NCBI GenBank assembly: GCA_017311185.1
Contig: JAESUZ010003529.1
Coordinates: forward strand, 1 to 64,000
Origin: Proteles cristata cristata
Taxonomy: Eukaryota > Chordata > Mammalia > Carnivora > Hyaenidae
Length of the DNA stretch: 64,000 nt
Direction: 5' to 3'
The stretch's first letter is position 1. Each line of letters opens with the position of its first letter. A program made the translations under genes and the position numbers. Shown piece after piece: positions 11,938 to 23,857 of the stretch. Under the pieces are notes generated by a model. That model made no database searches and was not told the DNA's origin. It saw nothing but the letters and a program-made list of their open reading frames with translations.

Positions 11938-13315
11938 CTTTATTTTAATTTCTTTTCTTTTTTTTTTTCTTAAATAGTTTATTGTCAAGTTGATTTCCAT
12001 ATACACCCAGGGCTGATCCCCACAAGTGCCCTCCTCCATGCCCATCACCCCCCCTTCCCCTTTCCCCCACCCCATCAGCCCTCAGTTTCTTCTCAACATT
12101 CAAGAGTCTTTCATGGTTTGCCTCCCTCCCCCTCCCCAACTATTTTTCCCCTTCTCCCCCATGGTCCTCCATTAAGTTCCTCCTAATCCTCTCACACTTG
12201 CAAACATATGGTACCTGTCCTTCTCTACTGACTTATTTATCTCCACATAACACCCTCATGTCCATCCATGTTGCTACACATGGCCAGATTTCATTCTTTC
12301 TCATTGCCATGTAGTATTCCATAGTGTAGATAAACCACATCTTCTTGATCCATTCGTCTTGATGGACACTTAGGCTCTTTCCATGTTTTGGCTATTGTTG
12401 AGAGTGCCGCTATGAACATTGGGGTACATATGCTCCTCTGCATCAGTACTCCTATATCCCTTGGATAAATTCCTAGCATCCATTGAGGATGATGTTAGCG
12501 GCGGGCTTCTCATATATGGTTTTATGATGTCTAAGTAAGTTCCTTCTATCCCGACTTTTTTGACAGTTTTTATTATGAAGAGAGGCTGTATTTTGTCAAA
12601 TGATTTTTCTACATCTATCGACAGGATCATGTGGTTTTTATCTTTTCTTTTGTTAATGTGATGTATCACATTGATTGATTTGTGACTATTGAACCAGTCC
12701 TGTAACCCAGGAATGAATCCCACTTGATCGTGGTGGATAATTCTTTTTATGTGTTGTTGGATTTGATTTGCAAGTATCTTGTTGAGGATTTTTGCATCTG
12801 TGTTCATCATGGATATTGGCCGGTAGTTCTCTTTTTTGCTAAGTCTCTGTCTGGTCTGGGAATCAAAGTGATGATGGCTTCATAGAATGAGTCCGAAGTT
12901 TTTCTTCCATTCCTATTTTTTGGAATAGCTTGAGAAGAATGGGTATTAACTCTGATTTAAATGTCTGGTAGAATTCCCCAAGGAAGCAATCTAGCCCAGT
13001 GCTCTTTTTTTTTTTTTTTTCTGGTAGATTTTTGATCACTGATTCAATTTCTTCACTAATTATTACTCCTTTTTTTTTTTTAGGTTACTGATTTTTGAGA
13101 GACAGAGACACAGGGTGTGAGTGGGGATGGATAGAGAGAGGGAGACAGAATACAGAGCAACCTCCAGGCTCTGAGATTTCAGCACAAAGCCCCACGCAGG
13201 GCTCATACTCACCAACCATGAGATCATGACCTGAGTTGAAGTCAGATACTTAACCCACTGAGCCACCCAGGTTTACTTCTCTTTTTTATTCAGCTTTTCC
13301 TTGATTTATTTTTAT
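11938..13315 (-). mobile_element. Internally deleted L1
   Basis: Younger L1 in reverse. Part of the 3' end and late ORF2 (11945-12480) is joined directly to a reverse-transcriptase segment (12500-13060) that still encodes [14 protein letters not shown] and DQVGFIPG. The stretch between, where the polymerase active site would lie, is missing. A SINE interrupts the right part. Copy 1 only. Confidence 0.85.
13065..13273 (-). mobile_element. CAN SINE in L1
   Basis: T-rich tail at 13068-13081 and head ACCCAGG at the right. It lies within the L1 fragment. Confidence 0.85.
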
Positions 13316-14483
13316 ATTCCATCAAGGACTAGTTATATACTGAATTCCGAGAGTACTATAGTAAATGAGGTGTCCTTTCAGTAAGTAAATAAAACTAAAA
13401 TGTTATTCAATGTACCACAACTTGATCACTGCTATCATAAAGGTATTTACCAGTCTTCAACTCCTAACATTCTTTCTTGGCAACACACGTTTTATTCATC
13501 CCTTAGTGTTAATTTCCATTTCCATTTCCATTTCTTGGCCTTGTTACTCATTCCTCTTTTTGACTCCACCCTTCTTTAACATATTTTTTTTTCACTTAAT
13601 CAGTGTACATTTATGTATTGAATTCTGATTGTACAACAACGGACAAGATGCTGACTTTCCAGGAGCTCTTAGCTTTTTAAGGAGGAAGACAAGGAATTAA
13701 GCAACTACAGAATAAAAAATGTCACTTAAAGTGTTTTACTGCGTTATAATTCTACATTTAATTATGCTATCCCAAAAGTATTCAACCCATCTCTAAGTAC
13801 TAAGTCTTATTTGGGGAAAATTCTTCCTTATTCTTTGTTTCAGTTCCATTTCCCTGTTACTACTGCTATTGGCCTGGCCAGACCCTTATCCCTGAATTAT
13901 GTAAGTCTTCTCACTGTTCTCACAGCTTCCACACTTGCTTACCAATACTCCCTTTTATCCTCACTACTAAGTACTGGATTTATAGAGTCCATCCCTTCAA
14001 GGACACTACAGTCCATTCAAAAGGGAATTAAGAAAGAATTCATAGATAAATATTTAATTATATAATGCTATTATTGTTGTGAAGAAAAAGAACAAAACTC
14101 TTTGAGGAACAATATAAGAGAGTCCTTTCGGAGGAAGTAACATTAGGAAATCAGAAAGTGATATCAGAAAATTGAATAGGAATTAACCAGGTGAATATTA
14201 GGAGGAAAACTTTAGAAACAAATGGATTAATCCATGCAAAGATCCTAATGCAGGAAGGAATTTGGTGTATTTGGTGCATGAAAAAAGAAAGAAGTCAATA
14301 TGCAAAAATTAAATTTCATTGCAGAGATAGCGTTGATAGCAGTAATAGCAATGATGTTGGTCATTATAAAGTCAATTGGAATGCCTCTTCCCCTCTCCTT
14401 GCTGGCAGTCTTCAAGTCTTGCATCAAATAGTATTTTGATAAAAACTTGCCTTATATGACATTCACCAGGGCTTGACATGTAT
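13316..14483. other. Duplicated non-coding stretch, no gene
   Basis: Matches 31550-32400 plus 33075-33530 of copy 2 at clearly lower identity than the OR genes. TTTCCA units repeat at 13512-13532. Short open frames here are not kept in the other copy. Confidence 0.6.
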
Positions 14484-14722
14484 TCTTCCTTTCTTTCTTA
14501 TTTATTTAATTATTTATTATAGTTTTTATTTATTTTTGAGACAGAGAGAGACAGAGCATGAGCAGGGGAGGGACAGAGAGAGAGGGAGACACAGAATCTG
14601 AAACAGGCTTCAGGCTCTGAGCTGTCAGCACAGAACCCGGTGCGGGGCTCAAACCCACGAACCGCGAGACCATGACCTGAGCCGAAGTCGGACACTTAAC
14701 TGACTGAGCCACCCAGGTGCCC
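14484..14722 (-). mobile_element. CAN SINE
   Basis: Flanked by GCTTGACATGT (14471) and GCTTGGCGTGT (14723). Copy 2 has the empty site near 33525. Confidence 0.88.
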
Positions 14723-15504
14723 CGCTTGGCGTGTTTTCTGTACTTTATTTCATTTCCTTCTCACAACAGGTATTGGGACATGGAGTAATTTTAATATCTT
14801 CCTCTAGGTTATAACGCTAGAAATCCACAGCTGGGAACCATAATGAAAGTGTTATTTTGTTTCAATATAATTCATTTTTATTCAAAATTTAAGATATGTA
14901 CGTGATAAAATTAGTTAAGTATAAAATAACATACAATCAAAAGATTTCTCTTTCAAGACCGACCAATGCGCTTCCCCACTTTTCTGCCTCAAAGGCAATG
15001 AAACTATCAACCTCTTGTGTATGTTACCAGAAATTTACTATTTACATGTTTATATGCCTGTGTGTATATGTTTCTATAAAATATATGTATAACATTTGTA
15101 TAATGTGTGTATAATATTTCTCATCTTTCTTTTTCAAATAAAATCTTATCTGGGAATTTATTCTGTTAGAATAATATATTCACTGTTACATAGTATTCCA
15201 GTGGAAAATCTATAAATTTTAATCAGTTCCCTTTTGATGGAATGGAGATAATTTTCCATTATTTTACTGTTAAAAATTGTGCTACCATAAAATAGTTATA
15301 ATCTTTCTTGTGCCTAAAATTGTATGACTGAAAGCCTGAGTCACTGCCTCTATCCTTTTCAAAAGGAGATAACCTCAACTCAATTGATCAACCTTTGGGC
15401 AAGAGATTACCTCTTCCATTTATGCATCTTCCTTAACAAGCCTTGTATTAACAACAACAACAAAAAAGATCCTACATTATATAGGAAGTCTGAAAAAAGA
15501 AATA

Positions 15505-15712
15505 GGGGTGCCTTGGTGGCTCAGTCGTCTAAGCATCTGAGTCTTGATTTCAGTTTAGGTCATGATCTCATGGTTCATGGATTAGAGACCCACATCAGGA
15601 GCTCTGCACTGTCAATATAGAGACTTCTTGGGATTCTCTCTCTCACCCTCTCTCTTTTACCTTTTCCTCTCTCTCTCAAGATAAGTAAACAAACTTAAAA
15701 AAACATTTTTAA
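15505..15712 (+). mobile_element. CAN SINE, old
   Basis: Starts GGGGTGCCTTGGTGGCTCAG and ends in a CT-rich tail and A-rich run. Absent from copy 2. Confidence 0.87.
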
Positions 15713-15739
15713 TTAAAAAGAAACAAAGAAATAAAGGAA

Positions 15740-15955
15740 GTCTACTTGGCTGAGTCCTTTCTTTCAGCAGTTTCCCATTTATCCCTTCCTGGTTTTACAG
15801 GCTTAATTATTTATTTGTTCAATGCCTGGCTTCCCCCATTCAAATGTAAGCTTTACAAGCATAAGGATTGTGTTTTGTTCATTTCTCTTTCTCCGGGTCT
15901 AGAACAATGCCTGGCGTGTAGTAATCAGCCAATACATATTTGCTGATGAACAATC
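15740..15955 (+). mobile_element. L2 3' end
   Basis: The end reads AACAATGCCTGGCGTGTAGT, the well-known L2 3' signature, in decayed form. Confidence 0.55.
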
Positions 15956-16019
15956 ATTGGCTGTAAGATGGGTTATTATAACATTATATTCATATGATAT
16001 ATTAAGACATACGTTGTAA

Positions 16020-16225
16020 TATAATATGTGAACATAGAAGTTAATAACATATCCCATCTAATCATATCAACCCTATATAATAAACGTATTATCTTTGTCT
16101 CAGCGATATGGGAACCGAAATTCAGAGAGTTGAACAAAATTGCTAAGCATCACAAAGCAGAGAGTTCCACTGCTGCAATTAAACCGAGGTCACTCAGAAT
16201 CCAAAATTTTTGTACTTTTCACTAC
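16020..16225 (-). mobile_element. MIR
   Basis: Reverse-orientation MIR with AAATTCAGAGAGTTGAACAA in place of the usual GAGGCTCAGAGAGGTTAAG. It matches decayed MIR in copy 2 near 33840-33960. Confidence 0.55.
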
Positions 16226-17642
16226 ATAATGATACAGTCCTAGAGTATGGGTTTTGTTTCTTGAACTTTATCCTATTGGTATCTGATATTCTTTAGGGCC
16301 TCAAAGGACAGAGGATGTAAGTGAGGTCACGTTCCCTTGAGAAAGGACAGGAAGAGGAGCTAAGGTGAGCCCAGTAACACCTGAGGGAAAATACAGATGC
16401 CAGCCCTTCAAGTGGCCCTGAGGACAAAAGAGACACAGCTGTGAATAACTCTCTAAGTCAGGACCAGGAGCATGGCCAGTCCATGCAGTGTGCTCTCTTG
16501 TGCCTGACAAAGACGGCAGCAGCGACCTGGCTTCAAGTCCAGCCATTAATAGTTCACCCAGGATAGAGAATAAGTCTTCCATGTTTCCTCTTCTGGTTTT
16601 CCTGACAACAAAGCCAGAGCTCTTCAAATATTCAAAGGCAAGCATGATGCATGGGTGTCCGGTAGACCTGAACAAGGCAGATCTCTCTACTACTCCCTAC
16701 TACTGGGTATAGGTAAGGCTCCTACCAAGGGTCAGATCAGCCAAGGGCCCCTGTCCAGATTTAGATGCTCAACTGTACCAGGTTTGGCAGGGTTGGGAGA
16801 ACCACCTAATTCTATTTCTGTATCTACACTGGGAAGATCTCATCGGTTACTCTCTTCCTGGACCCCAGTTTCCTCCTTCTATATCTTAAGGTAAGTGATA
16901 TATGAGACCACAAAAAGATTGAGATTACTAGGTTTTTTTCTTAGGTCTATCCTCTAAAGCTTTCTGACCCAGCTTTGCAACCTCCACAGGACATATACTT
17001 CCTCCAAGTTTGACTTTCTTCTGATTACCTCAGGGAACACTTGCTTCAGTGGAAATTCATGAGGCAGAGCACATCAGAGCAAACAACTTCTATAGGGCAA
17101 TTTATGAGTGCAAAAGGCCTAGAAGAGTGGGCTCCTACTCCTGGGATGTTCAGTCTAATGATTGACAGAAGGATGATCCTGCAGAAGTTCTGGAGGGACT
17201 GGGAAGGGGCCTTTGGCTAGCCATGAGCCACCAAGTTCTATGATGTCTCTCAGTCTTGGGCCAGGGTGCCATCTCTTCTTCCCTGGTAGTTTCCAGAAGT
17301 TCTGTAGAAAACCAGCAGGCCCTTTCATCTCTCCTCCCTCTTCCTTTCCAATCCTCCTCATTGGCACCAAACATGACACTTTGTCCTGAAATAGAGCTTC
17401 TAATGAAAGCGGTTAAGTAAAATGTGAGTAGATATGGAACCCAATGGAAACTCCAGGAATAATAAACTTTCTGAAATCCTTATAATCATTTTTGCACTCA
17501 TTTATCCAAAAATACATATAAATGGCTTAATCTGGACATGTGTTGGGCTTATGCCTATAAATAATAAACATTTATTGGCCTGAAGGAACTTGCAGATTAA
17601 GCTGGGAAATTCTGATATCAATAGATAAGTAAGCCACAACTG
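16226..17642. other. Duplicated non-coding stretch, no gene
   Basis: Matches 33960-35520 of copy 2. Short open frames at 16301-16675 (-) and 16488-16712 (+) are broken or shifted in copy 2 and resemble nothing I know. Confidence 0.6.
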
Positions 17643-17659
17643 AATAACTACATATTTTT

Positions 17660-17882
17660 TTAATAATTTTTTTTAATGTTTTATTTATTTCTAGGAGAGA
17701 GAGAGAGAGACAGCGTGAGCAGGGGAGGGTCAGAGAGAGAGGGAGTCACAGACGGAAACAGGCTCCAGGCTCTGAGCTGCCAGTCAGCACAGAGCCCGAC
17801 GCGGGGCTCGAACCCACGAACCGCGAGATCATGACCTAAGCGAAAGCCGGACGCTTAACCGACTAAGCCACCGAGGCGCCCC
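17660..17882 (-). mobile_element. Young CAN SINE
   Basis: Target duplication AATAACTACATATTTTT at 17643-17659 and 17883-17899. Young subtype, absent from copy 2. Confidence 0.95.
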
Positions 17883-19711
17883 AATAACTACATATTTTTA
17901 AAAGTACCCAGGAATAATCCTATTTGGAAGTATTACAGAGGAAACATCTGAGTTTTGAAAATGAGAAGGAAGACATCAACCAGGTAGAGGAGGGGGCATG
18001 TGCAAACACAGATGACGTTATAACCAAAGAAATTAGAGCAGAGATTGGCCAGCCACAACTCATGAACGAAATTCAGTTAGTACCCTGTTTTATATGGCCC
18101 AGAGCTAAAATGGACTTTCATACATTTTTTAAATGGTTAAAAAAAAGTTAAAAAAGAGCAAATGAACAATAGTGCAGAGCATCTGAGAATTATAGGAAAT
18201 TCAAATTTTGATGTCTATAAATAAAATTTTATTGGAACTCAGCCATGCTCATTTGCTTAGGCATTGCATATATTTGTGTACCTAATGTTTATTTGTTTAC
18301 CCTGTAGATTGGATATTTTAAATGGGTGTGTGTGGATTTGTTTAGATATTGAGCAGTTGCCACAGAAATCAGATGATCACAAAGAATAAAATATTTTATA
18401 TCTTGCCTTTTACTGAAAAACTTTGTTGACCTCTGCTATAGAATCATGAAACAAAGTACTTATCAATAAATGGTCAGAAAACAGCATTGGTGGAGATGAA
18501 AGTACCTGGATGATGAGGAGGCCAAAGGTAAGAAGGAAGAACTATTCTGTATTCATATTATGTGTCTTGCTGAAAACCCAAGTGTTGCTTCTATTATGAT
18601 TTTTTCTGATTATGGCTCTGAGTGCCATTTCTGCCTTGTACTGCCCATGCAGACAAGTTACCAGATTCCTTAACTATCAAATTACTAATCTCTCTAAACT
18701 TCAGTTCATCCATTGGCAATTTGGGGAGGGTAATAATGGCATCTAAACCAGACAGTTGTGAGAAGAACACGAAAAAAGTAAAAGTGAAAACGAAAGTATG
18801 CAGCGTAATTCTATTATGTCCTCAGTAAATACTACCAACATATAGTCATCATTTTCATTTCTATTGCAACTGATTTTATTGCTGCTATGTAACTCACTGT
18901 TAAATGTTTAGAAAGCCAGAAAATGAAGTTATAAATGGGTTAATCCCATCCCTTTTTCTACCACTTAAAGGTAATTATTGCTAAAATTTTGCACATTCTC
19001 TTAGTCTATCTTTTTCTGTGCACATATTATGAAGCTGGAATCTTACATAAATACATGTGTGTTCTTCGGGTTTTCTTCTCATTTAGTATTATATGATTGG
19101 TACTATTCAACAGCAGTTATGGTCCTTCAAAAATGATCCCATGTTATTTTAAGTGTTTGAGGCATAGTTGACCCAGTCATTTATGGATTACTGTTTTTTT
19201 TTCTTTTCCAGTTTTGACATTACAATGATACAACACAGAGTACATTTATATGTGAAATCTTATCCACAGCTCTGATTATTGGCCTAGATTAGAAACCCTG
19301 AGGAAATTCTTGAAGCAAAATGTATGAAACTTTAAGGGACTTCATACACATTTTCTAAACTGCTTTTCAGAAAAATGATATTGATTTATAGCCAAACTTT
19401 GTACCATCCCTCTCATTAGCACTGAGCATTATGATCATGTTCACTTTTCTAAGTTTGATGAGAAAAACTGAATTTCTGTGCTATTTACTGATTTGCTTAA
19501 TTTTTGTTTATTTTTACCACTAGGAAATTTGAATAATTTTATATGCTTATTCCTTATTGGCATTTTTGGCAACTTGAAAGTTTGTGGCCCCTAGTTTTTG
19601 TGGGCAGAAATAACCTTTTTCCTTAATGATGTGTATGACCTTTACAAGACATTAGATGCTCTTAATTATTTGTTGAATAACTACAAATACTGTTTCAAGT
19701 TTATCATTTAA
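17883..19711. other. No gene; MIR and L1M remnants
   Basis: MIR-like sequence at about 18620-18830. Old L1M-type 3' sequence at 19200-19560 is shared with copy 2 at 36240-36600. Confidence 0.5.
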
Positions 19712-19937
19712 AATATTTTTTAATTTTTTTAAATGTTTTATTATTTCTAGGAGAGAGAGAGAGACAGCGTGAGCAGGGGAGGGTCAGAGAGAGAGGGAGT
19801 CACAGACTCTGAAACAGGCTCCAGGCTCTGAGCCGGCAGTCAGCACAGAGCCCGACGCGGGGCTCGAACCCACAAACCGCGAGATCATGACCTTGGCGAA
19901 AGTCGGACGCTTAACCGACTAAGCCACCCAAGCGCCA
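19712..19937 (-). mobile_element. Young CAN SINE
   Basis: Young subtype. The head at the right is altered to AAGCGCCAC. Confidence 0.93.
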
Positions 19938-19973
19938 CTGTATTTAATTTATTTAAGAGTGGTTTTAGTTACA

Positions 19974-20106
19974 GGGGCACCCAGCTGGCTCGGTTGGGAA
20001 AGTATGCGACTCTTGATCTTGAGTTGGTGAGTTTGAGCCCCATGTTGGGCATAGAGTTTACCTAAAAAAAAAAAAAAGTAAAGAAAAAGAAACCTAAAGA
20101 AAGTTG
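19974..20106 (+). mobile_element. Short CAN SINE variant
   Basis: Head GGGGCACCCAGCTGGCTCGG but no CT-rich tail; after GGGCATAGAGTTTACC it goes straight into an A-run. Target duplication TTTTAGTTACA at 19963-19973 and 20107-20117. Confidence 0.85.
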
Positions 20107-20109
20107 TTT

Positions 20110-20640
20110 TTAGTTACAAAAGTATTGTATTCTTAATAATATATGTGTTTGTCTAAAATGATACATCATTAAGATGAATAATGTAAAATATATGAAACAT
20201 AAATAAGAAATTTAAAACACTGATGTTAACACCACAAGATTTTAACATTTACATGAATGCAACTGCAATTTTTCTATATATCAATTTAATTTAATATTTT
20301 ACAATAAATGTCTTCACACTGAACATATATTTTGTAGCATACATCATCCACTTAACTGAATATATTGAATATTTCCCATACTATTAAACTCTGTTCTGTA
20401 ACATAATTCTAAATGACTGCAGAATTCCATAGCAGAGATATAACACTATTGAACTAATTGCTATTTTTATTTTTTGTTTATTTGTTTGCTACTACATTAT
20501 CATAAATAGAGTTGAGAGGAGCATTTTGGTAAACATAATTTGCACCCAAACTTAATCTAAAATTTTAGGTAGCATATTGCTAGTTTAAGTATTTTGGATG
20601 TATTTTATGAAATCTATGTGTCATTTTCATTTATGTTTAT
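20110..20640 (-). mobile_element. L1M-type remnant shared by both copies
   Basis: Old L1 3' sequence matching 36870-37420. Being in both copies, it predates the duplication. Confidence 0.45.
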
Positions 20641-20689
20641 TTCCCTTCACTTTCAACAGAAATGAGTACTACAATTTTTTATTCTTATT

Positions 20690-21060
20690 TTTTTTTAATT
20701 TGAGTATAGTAGATACACAATGTTACATTAGTTTCAGATGTACAACTTAGTGATTTGACAAGTTTATGCATTATGCTTTGTTAACCACAAGTGTAGCTGC
20801 CATCTGTCCCATTATATCACTACTACAGTATCTTGACTGCATTCCTCATGCTTTGCCCTTTATTCCCACGATTTACTCATTCCATAACTAGAGGCCTCTA
20901 TTGCCTTCTCCCCTTCCCCCATTTTGCCCAACCCCATTTCCCCATCCCCTCTGGAACCCTCAGTTTGTTCTCTGTATTTATAGTTCTGGTTATGCTTTGT
21001 ATTTATTCACTTTTTTAGATTTCATTTATGAGTAGAATCATACAGCATTTTCTCAGTCTG
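20690..21060 (-). mobile_element. L1 3' end
   Basis: L1 3' UTR in reverse, with AGTTTCAGATGTACAACTTA and a C-rich stretch at 20910-20955. Copy 1 only. Confidence 0.75.
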
Positions 21061-21074
21061 ACTAAAAATTTTAT

Positions 21075-21254
21075 CTTATAAGTGTTTATTTTTGAGAAGA
21101 GAGAGAGAGTGCAAGTGAGGGAGGGGGCAGAAAGAGAGGGAGAGAGACAATCCCAAGCAGGCTCCATGTGGGGCTCAATCTCACCAAATATGAGAATGAC
21201 TTGGGCCAAAATCAAGGGTTGGACACATAACCAACTGAGCCACCTATGTGCTTC
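21075..21254 (-). mobile_element. CAN SINE, old
   Basis: Diverged SINE joined to the end of the L1 above, flanked by similar CTAAAAATYTTAT sequences. Confidence 0.8.
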
Positions 21255-22028
21255 TAAAAATCTTATTTTTAATTTCCATTTACTTGCTGGTAACTTATAT
21301 TTTTTTCATGTTTTATAACCATTCTGATTTCAAATGTATGGTTATATCCTTTGACTACACTTTTTCCTCAATGTTTTAAAAAATTTTATTGTGATGAGAA
21401 CACTTAAGATGAGATATATCTCTTAAATTTTTGATTATACAATACACTATTGTAGGCTATAAACAGCGTTGCACAGCAGATGTCTAGAACCATCTCTCTA
21501 ATATTAAACCCTTAAGCTCAGAATTGACTATTGTTTTATACAAACATTCAGGTTGAATTGAAAAATTAGTCTTCTAATTTTGAGTTCATAAAATTAGATT
21601 ACTTTTCTTTTTCCTTAAGAGGCAAATGTTGAATTCATCAAGTAATTTTGGGATACCTACTGAGATTAACATATTTTTCTCAATTGAATTTTTGATGGGA
21701 TTAATAATACTTGATTACTTTCAAATTACAAACTGTATTTGCACTTTGCATTCCTAGAATAAATCCTACCTGTCCCTAGAGATAATTTTAGATTAACAAG
21801 GGTCTCAATTTATTTAATATTTTGGCACTAGTATTTCCAAGTAAAACTGTATATGTAATTGTCATAATGTTAATTGAGAAACACTGCATCTTTTCCTTTG
21901 TTCTGAATCACAAGACTTATCTGTTCTTGAAGGACTGAATTACATCCATTAAATGATCACAGTTTATGGTCTTTTTTTGTAAATTTTGATAAAAATATTC
22001 TAACCTACTCATATTTTATCGTTAAACT
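21255..22028. other. No gene seen
   Basis: AT-rich unique or very old sequence. I could not align it firmly with copy 2. Confidence 0.5.
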
Positions 22029-22232
22029 TTTAAAAATATTTACTTTTTTGAGAGAGAAACATAGTGCACATGGGGAAGGGGCAGAGAGAGAGGGAGACAA
22101 AGAATCCTAAGCAGGTTTCATGCTGTTAGCACATAGCCTGACACAGGGCTTGATCTCACAAATTGCAATGCCATGACCTAAGCAAAAAATGAAAGTCAGA
22201 TGCTCAGCCAACTGAGCCACCCACGCATCTCT
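22029..22232 (-). mobile_element. CAN SINE, old
   Basis: Diverged SINE in reverse, with the head near CACCCACGCATCTC. Confidence 0.82.
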
Positions 22233-22709
22233 TAGCATTTTTTAAATCAAAGTGAACCTTACCTGTTAGAAAACCATCAATCTCATTTTAAAAGTTACAC
22301 TTCAATTTAATTGTATTCTCTTGTAATATAAAATGTTTTGTTCTGCTTCTAAGGTTATTTTCTTATTCCTATTACATATTTTTGTTTTCTTTATTCCTTT
22401 ATTAAAGTTTACAACTGTTTATCTCCATTTTTCACTTTTCAAAGGATAAACTTAGCTATAATTTACTAATTTTACAATGCTTAAATTGATTTCTGCTTTT
22501 AATTCTATTTCCTCCTTTCTGTGTCTATTTTGCTTTCGAGTTGATTTGAAAACCACATTGATTTATTTTAATTACTTTTTATGGTATAGTAATAAGTCTT
22601 AATTCTCCCCTACAAAAAAATTTTAACCTGAATATACTATATTTTGTCATGTTTCTTGTCAGCAGAAAAATTCTTCCAAATTCTTTTATTTCTGGCTTTC
22701 TTGATGTAT

Positions 22710-23545
22710 TAATTGGTATCAAACATTGTATAAAATATACAGTATGATGATTTGATACATGAATGTAATTGTGCAGTCGTTACCACATTAAGGTTACTAA
22801 ACATATCCAAAACCTCATGTTATCACCTTGTGTATATGCATGTATCTAAAAACATTCAGCATCTGGGGCACCTTGGTGGCTCAGTCAATTAAGCATCCAT
22901 CTTTGGCTCAGGTCATGATCTCATGGCTCGTGGGGGTCCAAGCCTGCTTTGGATTCTGTGTCTCCTTCTTTCTCTGCCCCTCTCCTGTTCACATGCTGTC
23001 TCTCTCTCCCTCTCTCTCAATAATAAATAAACATTAAATAATATTTAAAATCTGCTCTTTGCAACTTTCAAGTATATAATACAATATTGTTAACTATACA
23101 TTATATAGTTATACATTATAGGTTAACTGTACATTATATCCCCTTATTTATCCTATAACTGGAAATTTGTACCCTTTGACTAGTATCCCTCCATTTCACC
23201 CAACTACCAGTCCCTGACAACCACCATTCCACTCAGTTTGGTTCTTTTAGATTCCACACATAAGTGAGATTATACATTTTTTGTCTTTCTCTCTTTGACT
23301 TATTTTATTTAGCATAATGCCATCAAGTTTCATCCATGTTTGTTGCAAATGGCAGGATTATCTCCTTTCTTTACGGCAGAATAATATTCCAGCGAGTCTA
23401 AGTGTGTGTGTATGTGTGTGTGCGACATTTTCTTTGTCCATTCATCCACTGATGTATATTTAGATTGTTTCCACATCTTAGGTATGGTGAAAAATGTCAT
23501 AATGAACATGGTAGAGCAAATAACTCCTAACACCATCTCAAATAT
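22710..23545 (-). mobile_element. L1 3' end upstream of OR10A copy 1
   Basis: L1 3' UTR and late ORF2 in reverse, including CATAAGTGAGATTATACA and TTCCACATCTTAGGTATGG. It ends about 310 bp before the OR start and is absent from copy 2. A (GT)n tract lies at 23402-23423 and a SINE is inserted. Confidence 0.8.
22865..23045 (+). mobile_element. CAN SINE in L1
   Basis: Starts GGGGCACCTTGGTGGCTCAG; the A-rich tail contains AATAAATAAAC. Confidence 0.88.
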
Positions 23546-23679
23546 ATGAAGTGTGCAACAGTAATGGCTATGGAAAAATATGATCTGTTTTAGAAAATAT
23601 TATAAAAAGCAGAAAATGATCATAAAAAACAGTGACAGTAGGAAACGATGAACTATTAACCATTCCAGAGCTAAGGATC

Positions 23680-23706
23680 CATTCTTCCTTGTCTCTTTAT
23701 TCCTAG
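23680..23706 (+). other. Candidate 5' UTR splice acceptor of OR10A copy 1
   Basis: A pyrimidine-rich run ends in CCTAG at 23702-23706, about 150 bp before the OR start codon. OR genes usually have an upstream non-coding exon joined just before the coding exon. The duplicate has an equivalent T-rich AG at 41503-41504 despite sequence divergence there. Confidence 0.35.
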
Positions 23707-23857
23707 ACAGCTTAAGGCCCTTCCTCTTACAACTAAGATCCCAACCTTGCCTCTGTTCCTGACACTCAAAAAGAGTCTGAAAAACAAACTGAGATTCTGA
23801 TTCTTCCCACCAAGAATCTCTCTCCATGACTGCAGTTGGAGATGCATTTCTGTATCG

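Noticed and set aside
12370..12810. 146-codon frame with reverse-transcriptase similarity
   Set aside because: It is part of an internally deleted L1; the C-terminal part is from a different region of the element.
16301..16675. 124-codon frame on the minus strand, GC-richer than its surroundings
   Set aside because: The matching sequence in copy 2 (near 34040-34390) does not keep the frame and is interrupted by a SINE.
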